24,497 bases of DNA from contig SMXK01000066.1 of NCBI GenBank assembly GCA_004356265.1, positions 1-24,497 of the forward strand. The letters run 5' to 3'. The translations under genes were made by a program, and so were the position numbers. Positions 16,650-24,478 of the stretch are shown here, piece by piece (the first letter of the stretch is position 1; every line of letters begins with the position of its first letter). Source of the DNA: Bacteroidota bacterium (GTDB lineage: Bacteria; Bacteroidota; Rhodothermia; Rhodothermales; UBA10348). Under the pieces are notes generated by a model. It did no database searches. It was given only the letters and a program-made list of their open reading frames with translations, and was not told where the DNA came from.

Positions 16650-17795
16650 CTACAACATAAGTTTTTCAATGACCGAATTACAGATGGTTTTTCCCTGGTC
16701 TGTTAAGCTGACAATCTGATTTCTGATCGGGTGAATAAAGGCGGACTCTTCAAGTTGAGCAAGCACATCGACGCGTTCGAGTAACAGATCGGCTCCGTAT
16801 CGTTCTTCAAGAATATTTAAATCCAGCCCGTCTGAGGTTCTGAGTCGTAACATTATATATTCGCGCGCCAGAACGTCCAGAGAAAGGGCTTCTTGCTCAT
16901 CCGTTGGTCGGGTATATCCCGCAAGTAAAGCCTCATAAGATTTCAAGTTCCGAACGTTTTCCCATCGCCGTGCCGGAAGGCCTTTCCACCAGAACGAGTG
17001 CGCGGACGGCCCGCAGCCTATATAATTGGAGTGTGACCAATACCTGTGATTGTGAAACGACCGAGCTCCTTTTAACGCAAAGCTGGATATCTCATAGTGC
17101 TCATATCCATGTTCGCGCAGGAAATCCATAGTAAACAGAAATCGTTGCGAGTGATCTTCATCTGATATCGGCGTTACAATACCGTTTTGCACCTGTTTGT
17201 GCAGGGGTGTATTCTCTTCAATCGTAAGTCCGTACGTGGAGATGTGAGGGATTTGGTAGTCTCGGGCAATTTGCAAATTGGCCGCCCAGTACTCCATATC
17301 CTGACCCGGGATACCGAAAATCAGATCGATAGAGAACTTCTTAATATCTGATTTCTGAATGAGATCTATGGACTGACGCGCGACAGACGCATCATGGATT
17401 CGGGTGAGAAATTTCAGGTCTGAATCAAAAAAAGACTGCACCCCGAGGCTGATGCGATCTACCCCAAGACGGGCAAGTCCGGAAAGGTATTCTTGGGTAA
17501 CGTCCTCCGGGTTCATTTCAAAAGTTACCTCCTGAAGTACCGAAGTGTCATACAGATCATGGATTTTCAAGAGAATCGTTTCAACTTCTTCAATCAGCAA
17601 TCGAGACGGAGTACCACCTCCGAAATAAATCGATTCAATGGGTTCTCGGTGCTCGCAGTCTCATGAATAAAACAAGAGTTCTTGACCAAGAGCCTTTATA
17701 AATGGCGTGTGCACCTTCCGTGTTGTGACAAAATAGAAATCGCAATAGACACATCGCTGACTGCAATAAGGTATATGGAGATAGAGACCAGCCAC
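16650..17795 (-). pseudogene. hemW: hemW (radical-SAM heme chaperone) interrupted by one in-frame TGA
   Basis: HemW is a radical-SAM-type heme chaperone related to HemN. Reading from the GTG at 17795 gives GLYLHIPYCSQRCVYCDFY with the cluster motif Cys11-x3-Cys15-x2-Cys18, and CDF as in HemW. Codon 45 (17663-17661) is TGA. The same frame then continues with REPIESIYFGGGTPS (50-64), LGVQSF and the HemW signature HNHRYW (248-253) to a TAG at 16652-16650. Total span is 381 codons, normal for HemW, and no other defect was seen. The longest uninterrupted ORF begins at a TTG (17600) and lacks the cluster-binding cysteines, so it could not be a working radical-SAM enzyme. The TGA falls in a variable loop. 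Possible causes are a true nonsense mutation, a base error in the assembly, or readthrough. The gene starts 3 bases after the preceding stop, in one operon. Confidence 0.85.
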
Positions 17796-17798
17796 TTG

Positions 17799-18317
17799 TC
17801 AGAGTATTATTCCCAAGCGAATCGGGACGGAGAGTGCGAGCGAGGTGTTTTTAATTATAACCGCGGGATTAATTTCGTAGAACAGAGCACCGTCTTTAAG
17901 AGCTCGCACGCCACCAATTCCAAAGTGTAACGTCGGGCCGTTATGATCCCCATTGTTACCTCCCGTACTGAGATACACTCCAACTCCTGCCATGAAATAC
18001 ATAGCCGATGTCACTCCGGGCATAGTAAGGATTGCGGAAATTTGAGGATCAAAAGAAAATACAGTCTCGTTGCGGCCGTTTAAAAAGTGGCTGGAGAAAC
18101 CCAGGCCAGCGGCAAATGAAAGATCTGCAGTAACAGGGGCGCTCAGCCTTCCACGTAAACCCGCACCGAACCCGTCGTCAGTATTCGCCTGCGTCTGAAC
18201 GCCAATACCGACCACCAAGCCAGCGCCTTGTGCAATCGTGCTATCGGGAGTAATCAGAAAGAGAGTAGCTAGAATTGTAGTGGTCAGAGCGTTTTGCAAA
18301 GACCTTGAGAACCGCAT
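17799..18317 (-). CDS. Predicted small outer-membrane beta-barrel-like protein
   Basis: A 172-residue exported protein without a family that I recognise. The signal peptide has Arg residues at 2 and 5, a hydrophobic core, and a likely cut after TIA, before QGAG. The mature part is about 140 residues of alternating strands with Gly-rich turns (GAGLRGRLSAP, GVGVYLSTGG, FGIGGVRAL), typical of a small barrel of eight or so strands. It ends in hydrophobic residues but not the classic terminal Phe. It is first in the minus-strand operon with hemW and the DUF192 pair. Whether it relates to heme or envelope traffic is not shown by the sequence. Confidence 0.65.
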   Translation of the reverse strand: MRFSRSLQNALTTTILATLFLITPDSTIAQGAGLVVGIGVQTQANTDDGFGAGLRGRLSAPVTADLSFAAGLGFSSHFLNGRNETVFSFDPQISAILTMPGVTSAMYFMAGVGVYLSTGGNNGDHNGPTLHFGIGGVRALKDGALFYEINPAVIIKNTSLALSVPIRLGIIL

Positions 18318-18334
18318 CCTGATACCGAATTTGA

Positions 18335-18365
18335 TTTGATGCCGGGAGGGTGTTGTGTATTTTTG
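18335..18365 (+). promoter_or_regulatory. Bacteroidota-type promoter of the etfBA-fixCX operon
   Basis: TTTG at 18335-18338, a spacer of 19 bases, then TATTTTTG at 18358-18365 match the Bacteroidota primary sigma consensus TTTG-N19-21-TAnnTTTG exactly. Transcription would begin near 18372, giving a leader of about 65 bases before etfB. This is the best promoter match found in the window. Confidence 0.6.
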
Positions 18366-18437
18366 CAGAACCTCTCACGGCCGCGGTGAATCCACTCGCG
18401 GTTTTGCAAGATAGCACCCATTTTTGTTTTATCGATA

Positions 18438-19169
18438 ATGAAATTTCTGGTTTGCATCAAACAGGTTCCGGACGTATCCGGGAATGTTAATTCGGGACGG
18501 ATGGTCCTGAATGCGTATGATGCGTCGGCCGTAGAAGCGGCGCTGGTTCTGACGGAAGGTACCGATAGTGAAATTCATCTTGTTCTGATCGGACCGGACT
18601 CTGCGAAGGAAACGATTCGAAAAGCACTCGCAATGGGCGCCTCGAGTGCGGTTCATTTTGTATCCGCTGAATCTGATTCCATGGATTCCGGTTCGATAGC
18701 GGCACAACTCGCGTCGTATTGTGCGGAAATCCAATTTGACATCGTATTGTGCGGAAAACAGTCACAAGATACCGATGCCGGTTTGACCGGAGGGATGTTG
18801 GCTGCCCATTTGAAGTTACCTTATGCAACAAATGCGGTGGGCCTGGCTTACCAGGATTCTTACGATGGCATTGTTGTCACGAGACAGGGGGATTCGGGGC
18901 AGGAGATTTTACAGTTACCCTTGCCGTGCCTAGTTACGTGTTCGAATGACATGAACAACCCTCGTATTCCGTCTCTGAAGGGGATCATGCAGGCTAAGAA
19001 AAAGTCCATAGACGCACGGCAATTTGAAAATAATTCGTTGTCGTCAACACGGATTCTGAATTATGAGCAGCCGGCCGCTCGAGAGCCAGCTCGGATGCTC
19101 GAAGGTGAAACGGAAGAGAAGGTGACGGCGCTGGTATTAGCTCTTGTCCAGGAATCCGGCATCTTCTAA
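18438..19169 (+). CDS. etfB: Electron transfer flavoprotein, beta subunit (FixA-like)
   Basis: A 243-residue ETF beta subunit. It opens with FLVCIKQVPD (3-12), has the early NAYDASAVEAAL segment (25-36), and carries the nucleotide-binding signature GKQSQDTDAGLTGG at 106-119 that holds AMP, or a second FAD in bifurcating forms. It pairs with EtfA to accept electrons from flavin dehydrogenases in the cytoplasm. First gene of a four-gene operon, 23 bases before the etfA ATG, and read from the promoter at 18335-18365. Whether it is bifurcating cannot be told by eye. Confidence 0.95.
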   Translation: MKFLVCIKQVPDVSGNVNSGRMVLNAYDASAVEAALVLTEGTDSEIHLVLIGPDSAKETIRKALAMGASSAVHFVSAESDSMDSGSIAAQLASYCAEIQFDIVLCGKQSQDTDAGLTGGMLAAHLKLPYATNAVGLAYQDSYDGIVVTRQGDSGQEILQLPLPCLVTCSNDMNNPRIPSLKGIMQAKKKSIDARQFENNSLSSTRILNYEQPAAREPARMLEGETEEKVTALVLALVQESGIF

Positions 19170-19192
19170 CTGAATTAAATTGATTGAACGAT

Positions 19193-20164
19193 ATGGGAAA
19201 GATTCTTGTTCATGTTGGATCTCAGGGGGGCGAGGCGAAACGGTCTTCGCTGGAGGTACTGAGTCACGTGAGTCGGAAAATCGCAGGTTCTGATGATGTT
19301 GTAGTCGCCTGTGTCTTTGATGTTAACCCGGGGAGGCTTGAACAGACGATCGGAGAATATGGCGCGGATGACATCTTGATGTATATGGATCCCGCATATG
19401 AATCACATCTGAACGGTGTGCTCGCAGCGGGACTCGAAGATGCGATCCGCGCGACAGCTCCGTCACTGGTCGTATTTGCCAGTTCAGAGTCTGTGAAAGA
19501 TATCCTTGGTGCCATTGCCGTTAATACGGGGGCTGCAGTTTTACCTGACGTTGTCAGTTTTTCAGCCGGGTCAGGATTTGTTGAGGCGGTCAGGCCTGTG
19601 ATGGCGGCCAAGTCGTTAGCGCGCGTAAGAGCGGAAGGGGAACTGATATTCGTTTCGGTCCGGTCCGGTTCGGTCGAGGCCATAAAGAATCCTAAAAATC
19701 CCGGTACCACAACATTCGAGGCTCCCATAAAGCCTGCTGACCTGAAACAGCAGTTGAAAGAGATCATCAAGGCGGCGGATGAAACCGTCGATCTGTCGGA
19801 AGCCAGGGTGGTTGTTGCTGCGGGACGGGGTGTTAAGGACGAGGTCGGGAAACGTCTTGTGGAAGAACTCGCCGGCCTGTTTGGAGGAGGAATAGGCGCA
19901 TCGAGAGCGGTGGTCGAAACCGATTTGTTTCCTGCTACGGCGCAAATTGGCCAGACGGGAAAGGTCGTCTCTCCCGATTTATATTTTGCGCTTGGTATAT
20001 CTGGTGCCATCCAACACGTCGCAGGCATGTCGAACAGCCGTATGATCGTCGCCATAAATAAAGACGCAGACGCTCCGATTTTTGAATATGCTGACTATGG
20101 AATTGTAGGGGACCTGTATACGGTAGTGCCGCTATTGATTGAAGAAATCAAACGGCATAAATAG
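19193..20164 (+). CDS. etfA: Electron transfer flavoprotein, alpha subunit (FixB-like)
   Basis: A 323-residue ETF alpha subunit from the ATG at 19193. The N-terminal domain packs with EtfB. The C-terminal domain holds FAD: VVVAAGRGVKDE begins it, then GQTGKVVSPDLYFALGISGA (253-272), IQHVAGM, and INKDADAPIFEYADYGIVGD, all family hallmarks. The frame can be read from a TTG three codons earlier (19184), but the ATG fits the usual start of the family. The fixC ATG follows after 7 bases. It ferries electrons from EtfB to FixC. Confidence 0.95.
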   Translation: MGKILVHVGSQGGEAKRSSLEVLSHVSRKIAGSDDVVVACVFDVNPGRLEQTIGEYGADDILMYMDPAYESHLNGVLAAGLEDAIRATAPSLVVFASSESVKDILGAIAVNTGAAVLPDVVSFSAGSGFVEAVRPVMAAKSLARVRAEGELIFVSVRSGSVEAIKNPKNPGTTTFEAPIKPADLKQQLKEIIKAADETVDLSEARVVVAAGRGVKDEVGKRLVEELAGLFGGGIGASRAVVETDLFPATAQIGQTGKVVSPDLYFALGISGAIQHVAGMSNSRMIVAINKDADAPIFEYADYGIVGDLYTVVPLLIEEIKRHK

Positions 20165-20171
20165 CCCTGTT

Positions 20172-21494
20172 ATGGAAGAAAAGTTTGATTGCATAATCGT
20201 CGGAGGCGGCATCGCGGGACTGAGCGCAGCGATGATACTCGCGCGCGCTGACGCTCGGTTTCTTTTAATTGAACGGGGAGAGTTCTGCGGAGCAAAGAAT
20301 GTCTCTGGTGGTGTGTTATGGGGGTCAGACCTGAACGAACTGGTTCCTGATTTTGGTGATTCCCCGGAAGGGTTTGAACGATTTATTAATCACCGGAGAC
20401 TCACTTTCATGGACGACCAGTCTGCCTTTTCACTTGATTTTAAATCCGCTCATTTTGAGCAAACTCCGTATTCAGGAGTAACTGTTCTGCGTTCAAAGTT
20501 TGATGCCTGGTTAGCGGGCAAAGTAGAGGCCCAGATCGAACAAGGCACTCATTCGGAGTCATCCTTCCTGGCCACCGATATCCTGGTTCAAGAAGTAATT
20601 CAAGAGAGCGGACGAGTGGTCGGCATTCGGGCGGGTGGAGAGGATTTCTTTGCGGACTGCGTAATTTTGGCTGAAGGAGTAAACAATTTGTTGACCAGGC
20701 AAATTGGAATTGAACCCGCGTATGTACCCGCAGATCATGTGGCTGTTGGTGTGAAAGAGGTTATCGAATTCGATAAATCTGTTCTCGAGGATCGTTTTCA
20801 ACTCAATGGCAGGAGTGGTTTGACCAATGAGTTTGTTGGGTTTTGTTCTGACGGCGTAGAGGGTGGTGGTTTTTTGTACACGAACGAGAAATCCCTGTCT
20901 GTAGGGCTGGTTCTGGGCATGAAAGATTTGCGGGAAAAGAAAAAAGCACCTCAGGACATTTTGAACCAATTCAAAGAACATCCTGCAGTTCGAGATATGC
21001 TCACGGGTGGAAAGGTAGTCGAATACTCCGCGCACGTCGTGTCGACGGGAGATATTGATGCGGTTCCTGAGCGTTTATATGATGATGGCGTTTTAATTGC
21101 TGGAGAAGCGGCACACCTGCTTCTAAACGCCGGTAAGGCAATACAGGGTATGGATTATGCTATGCGATCAGGAATTCTTGCGGCCGAAGCGGTACTTGCG
21201 GCTCGAGAAGTTTCAGATTTTTCTGGTGCGCAGTTGTCTGGTTATCAGAAGGCGCTCGAAAACAGTTACGTGTTGACGGACATGCATAACTTTCATGACG
21301 CCGTTAAATTACTTCACGACCCTATGATGTTTGGAGCTGTTCCCAACGTACTTTGCGATTTCGGAAGGCAGTTTTTTACCATTCGAAGCGAACCCGGACA
21401 GAAGTCTCGACACATGATGACGGCTGCCGTAAAGCGACATTCCTCGTATTGGGATCTGATCAAGCTTGGCGCAAAAGCCGCCCGTGCCTTATGA
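20172..21494 (+). CDS. fixC: FixC-type ETF:quinone oxidoreductase flavoprotein
   Basis: A 440-residue FAD protein of the FixC/ETF-QO family. The N-terminal dinucleotide fold is VGGGIAG (10-16) with Glu34 for the ribose, then the family's GAKNVSGG (40-47). Near the C-terminus LIAGEAAHLLL is followed by GKAIQGMDYAMRSG; Glu stands where many relatives have Asp in the GD motif. It takes electrons from EtfBA at the membrane face and, with FixX, passes them towards quinone. The ATG at 20172 follows etfA by 7 bases. The longer frame to a TTG at 20139 runs inside etfA. Its stop overlaps the fixX start in an ATGA. Confidence 0.93.
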   Translation: MEEKFDCIIVGGGIAGLSAAMILARADARFLLIERGEFCGAKNVSGGVLWGSDLNELVPDFGDSPEGFERFINHRRLTFMDDQSAFSLDFKSAHFEQTPYSGVTVLRSKFDAWLAGKVEAQIEQGTHSESSFLATDILVQEVIQESGRVVGIRAGGEDFFADCVILAEGVNNLLTRQIGIEPAYVPADHVAVGVKEVIEFDKSVLEDRFQLNGRSGLTNEFVGFCSDGVEGGGFLYTNEKSLSVGLVLGMKDLREKKKAPQDILNQFKEHPAVRDMLTGGKVVEYSAHVVSTGDIDAVPERLYDDGVLIAGEAAHLLLNAGKAIQGMDYAMRSGILAAEAVLAAREVSDFSGAQLSGYQKALENSYVLTDMHNFHDAVKLLHDPMMFGAVPNVLCDFGRQFFTIRSEPGQKSRHMMTAAVKRHSSYWDLIKLGAKAARAL

Positions 21495-21793
21495 AACGAC
21501 TTTCAATTTCAGAGCGATTAGGGCTGGTCAGTTATCGAAATCAAGCTCGCACCGATGCAAAGGCTCATATCGAGGTGGATACCGACATTTGCAATTCTAC
21601 GTGTCCGCATCAATGCACAACGTATGTTTGTCCTGCGAAATGTTATACACTGGACGAGGCAGGGGAATTACACTTTCAGTTCGAAGACTGCATCGAGTGT
21701 GGAACGTGCATGTATGCGTGCGATCAGGGCGCCGTGAAATGGAGCTATCCGGATCCCGAAACTGGCCGCGGTGTGAACTGGAATTTTGGATAA
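21491..21793 (+). CDS. fixX: FixX, ferredoxin-like partner of FixC
   Basis: A 100-residue ferredoxin-like protein, normal length for FixX. A Cys-rich first half (Cys34, 38, 42, 47, 51) is followed by a [4Fe-4S] motif at Cys67-x2-Cys70-x2-Cys73-x3-Cys77 (CIECGTCMYAC). The C-terminus GRGVNWNFG is typical of the family. It supplies the Fe-S centre that the single-chain mitochondrial ETF-QO carries as its own domain. The ATG at 21491 overlaps the fixC stop by four bases; the frame is open further upstream inside fixC but shows no protein signal there. It ends 18 bases from the convergent clpC stop. Confidence 0.94.
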   Translation: MKRLSISERLGLVSYRNQARTDAKAHIEVDTDICNSTCPHQCTTYVCPAKCYTLDEAGELHFQFEDCIECGTCMYACDQGAVKWSYPDPETGRGVNWNFG

Positions 21794-21811
21794 ATCCCTG
21801 TTCAAGTCGCG

Positions 21812-24478
21812 CTACTCGCCTGATTCGCCTGACTTGTTCTCAGGTGTAACTGGTGAACCATTCTCTTCAGTTACCTGACTCGCCTTTTCGATTTCTGAAT
21901 CTGCGTTTTTCGCTTTAGTTTCCTTCGATTTGTTGGCTTTAGCCTTCGGACCCTTCTTCTTTTTACGTGTAGTCTTCTTTCGCTTGGTAAAAGAAAGCTC
22001 GCCCGTGTCCTTCTTTGTATCGTAGGCAATCATGAGCGTATCTTCTTCGCCAAGATCGTGCCCCAGAATGGCCTCAGCCATCGGATCTTCGATGTATCGC
22101 TGAATAGCCCGTTTTAACGGGCGGGCTCCGAATTTTGGATCGTATCCGCGATCGGCTAGAAAATGTCGGGCGGAATCTTTCAATTCGACATGGATTCCAA
22201 GCTCAAGCGCCCGTGCGAAAAGTTCAGAGGCCATAAGATCGACGATCTGATGGATGTGTTCTTTCTCGAGCGGATGAAATACGATGACGTCGTCAATTCG
22301 ATTCAGAAACTCCGGGTTAAATACCCTTTTCAGCGCGTCTTCTACGGTACTTTTCAGCGTCTGGTAATCGAAATCAGTATCCGTCTGAGCAAAGCCTATT
22401 CCTTTACCCAGGTTCTCGATATCACGGGCGCCGATGTTAGACGTCATCACGATGATTGTATTGCGAAAATCGATCTTTCGTCCGAGCCCGTCGGTCAGAA
22501 TTCCGTCATCCAGAACCTGAAGGAGAATATTAAATACATCAGGATGCGCTTTCTCGATTTCATCCAACAGGATTACGCAGTACGGCTTTCTGCGAACCTT
22601 TTCGGTCAGCTGTCCGCCTTCTTCGTAACCCACATACCCTGGAGGCGCGCCGACGAGCCGACTCACGGAAAACTTCTCCATGTATTCGCTCATATCGATG
22701 CGAATGAGCGCGTCCTGCGATCCAAAGAGGTATTTGGTGAGGACCTTTACCAGCTCCGTTTTCCCAACTCCGGTAGGACCCAGAAATATAAAAGAACCGA
22801 TAGGTCTCCTAGGGTCTTTCAATCCGGCGCGGGTTCTTCGTATAGAACGCGCAAGCTTTTTAATAGCTTCGGGTTGGCCAATAACACTATCGGCCAGATC
22901 TTCTTCCATCCGAAGTAACTTCTTTTGCTCTGGTTCAGAAATTTTGTCAACGGGAATACCCGTCATCATCGCCACAACCTCAGAAATATCCAGAGCTGAA
23001 ACCTCGTAAACTTCCGCCTCCGTTTTAGTCTGCCACGTCAAGTTCGCCTCAGCAAGCTCTTGCTGAAGTTTCTTCTCACGGTCTCTTAGTCTTGCCGCTT
23101 CTTCAAAACGCTGGTTTTTAACGACAAGATTTTTCTCTTCCTTTACTGACTCGATTTCTGCTTCGAGCTTAACGATAGAGTCAGGAGCCTTAATGTTCTT
23201 AAGATGGACGCGAGCACCCGCTTCGTCCATGACGTCAATGGCCTTGTCCGGGAGGAATCGATCCGTGATATATCGCTCGGCAAGTTTCACGGTAAGATTA
23301 ATAGCTTCCTCTGTATACGAAACGTTATGATGTGATTCGTATTTGTCCTTGATGTTGAGAAGGATTTCACGCGTCTCCTCAGGAGTTGCCGGTTCAACAA
23401 GAATTTTCTGAAAGCGCCGATCAAGAGCACCGTCCTTTTCGATGTGTTGACGGTATTCATCGAGTGTCGTCGCACCTATACATTGTATTTCGCCGCGGGC
23501 AAGGGCCGGTTTAAACATGTTCGACGCATCAAGGCTGCCCGATGCACCACCAGCTCCAACTATCGTGTGCAATTCGTCAATAAAGAGGATCACATCCGGG
23601 CTTTTTTCAAGCTCGTTCATCACCGCTTTCATTCTTTCCTCGAATTGACCACGATATTTGGTTCCAGCTACTAGTGCCGCGAGGTCTAACGTTACAATTC
23701 GTTTGTCGAATAAGATGCGACTCGTTTTTCTTTGAATAATTCTAGTGGCGAGTCCCTCAGCAATCGCCGTTTTACCTACCCCGGGTTCGCCAATCAAAAC
23801 CGGATTGTTTTTCTTTCGGCGACTTAGAACCTGCGCAACACGTTCGATTTCTTTTTCGCGGCCCACAACGGGATCTAACTTGTCTTCTTCCGCAAGGCTC
23901 GTCAGATCGCGGCCAAAATTATCTAATACGGGCGTTTTACTTTTTTCCATCTTCCCACGCTCTTTTTGTCCTCCAGACCCAGTTTTCCCAGCGCTTCCAC
24001 CTTTTCTGGAGCTGCTGGAACTGGCACTCGGGGAGGCTTTTCCACTAATTATTGTGTCGAGCTCTGACCTGACGGCATCATACGAAACAGAGAATCCCTG
24101 TTGCAATATCTGTGCTGCCAGATTCTCATCATCTCTCAGAAGACTCAGTAATAAATGTTCAGTCCCTATGACGTCACTCTTGTACAGTTTGGCTTCGAGA
24201 TATGTTATTTTTAATACTTTCTCAGCCTGTTTGGTTAAAGGAATATTTCCAACTGTCAGCGTGCCACCGGTGCTCCGTACGGTTTCTTCTACGGACTTCT
24301 TCAACTTGAAAAGATCGCAGCCCAGATTGCGTAGAATTTTAACAGCGATTCCTTCTCCTTCCCTGATAATTCCAAGCAATAGATGCTCCGTCCCGATGTA
24401 GTCGTGACCCAACCGAATTGCTTCTTCACGGCTATACGAGATCACGTCGCGGACGCGATTTGAAAAATTTCCTTCCAT
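21812..24478 (-). CDS. clpC: ClpC, AAA+ unfoldase of the Clp protease
   Basis: An 888-residue Hsp100 protein. Two Clp N repeats (about 4-69 and 80-145) carry Glu31 and Glu107 in IGTEHLLL, aligning with the phospho-arginine-binding glutamates of Bacillus ClpC. A Ser/Gly linker (147-178) precedes AAA module 1: Walker A GEPGVGKT at 230-237, Walker B Asp301/Glu302. A UVR-type coiled segment at about 452-487 marks ClpC rather than ClpA or ClpB. AAA module 2 has GPTGVGKT at 567-574 and Asp639/Glu640. IGF at 694-696 is the ClpP-docking loop. The C-terminus adds a highly charged tail (831-888), lysine-rich and then acidic. The ATG at 24478 lacks a Shine-Dalgarno site. The gene is complete, but its promoter lies outside the window. 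Confidence 0.97.
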   Translation of the reverse strand: MEGNFSNRVRDVISYSREEAIRLGHDYIGTEHLLLGIIREGEGIAVKILRNLGCDLFKLKKSVEETVRSTGGTLTVGNIPLTKQAEKVLKITYLEAKLYKSDVIGTEHLLLSLLRDDENLAAQILQQGFSVSYDAVRSELDTIISGKASPSASSSSSRKGGSAGKTGSGGQKERGKMEKSKTPVLDNFGRDLTSLAEEDKLDPVVGREKEIERVAQVLSRRKKNNPVLIGEPGVGKTAIAEGLATRIIQRKTSRILFDKRIVTLDLAALVAGTKYRGQFEERMKAVMNELEKSPDVILFIDELHTIVGAGGASGSLDASNMFKPALARGEIQCIGATTLDEYRQHIEKDGALDRRFQKILVEPATPEETREILLNIKDKYESHHNVSYTEEAINLTVKLAERYITDRFLPDKAIDVMDEAGARVHLKNIKAPDSIVKLEAEIESVKEEKNLVVKNQRFEEAARLRDREKKLQQELAEANLTWQTKTEAEVYEVSALDISEVVAMMTGIPVDKISEPEQKKLLRMEEDLADSVIGQPEAIKKLARSIRRTRAGLKDPRRPIGSFIFLGPTGVGKTELVKVLTKYLFGSQDALIRIDMSEYMEKFSVSRLVGAPPGYVGYEEGGQLTEKVRRKPYCVILLDEIEKAHPDVFNILLQVLDDGILTDGLGRKIDFRNTIIVMTSNIGARDIENLGKGIGFAQTDTDFDYQTLKSTVEDALKRVFNPEFLNRIDDVIVFHPLEKEHIHQIVDLMASELFARALELGIHVELKDSARHFLADRGYDPKFGARPLKRAIQRYIEDPMAEAILGHDLGEEDTLMIAYDTKKDTGELSFTKRKKTTRKKKKGPKAKANKSKETKAKNADSEIEKASQVTEENGSPVTPENKSGESGE

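Noticed and set aside
16650..17600. A shorter intact 316-residue HemW starting at the TTG at 17600
   Set aside because: It lacks the cluster-binding cysteines, which are found in the same frame just upstream, so the TTG is only the first permitted start after the TGA.
17661..17663. The hemW TGA as a selenocysteine codon
   Set aside because: The position is a variable loop between the cluster motif and YFGGGTPS, where no catalytic cysteine is known, and I see no convincing hairpin just downstream.
19264..20055. 263-codon open frame on the minus strand opposite etfA
   Set aside because: It is a shadow of the strongly conserved etfA frame, with Ser/Thr/Pro-rich composition and no recognisable domain.
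21353..21490. Longer fixX starting inside fixC
   Set aside because: The extra 46 codons overlap conserved fixC sequence; the ATG at 21491 gives the usual FixX length and an ATGA overlap.
23745..24401. 218-codon open frame on the plus strand opposite clpC
   Set aside because: It lies entirely antisense to conserved ClpC domains and has no family features of its own.
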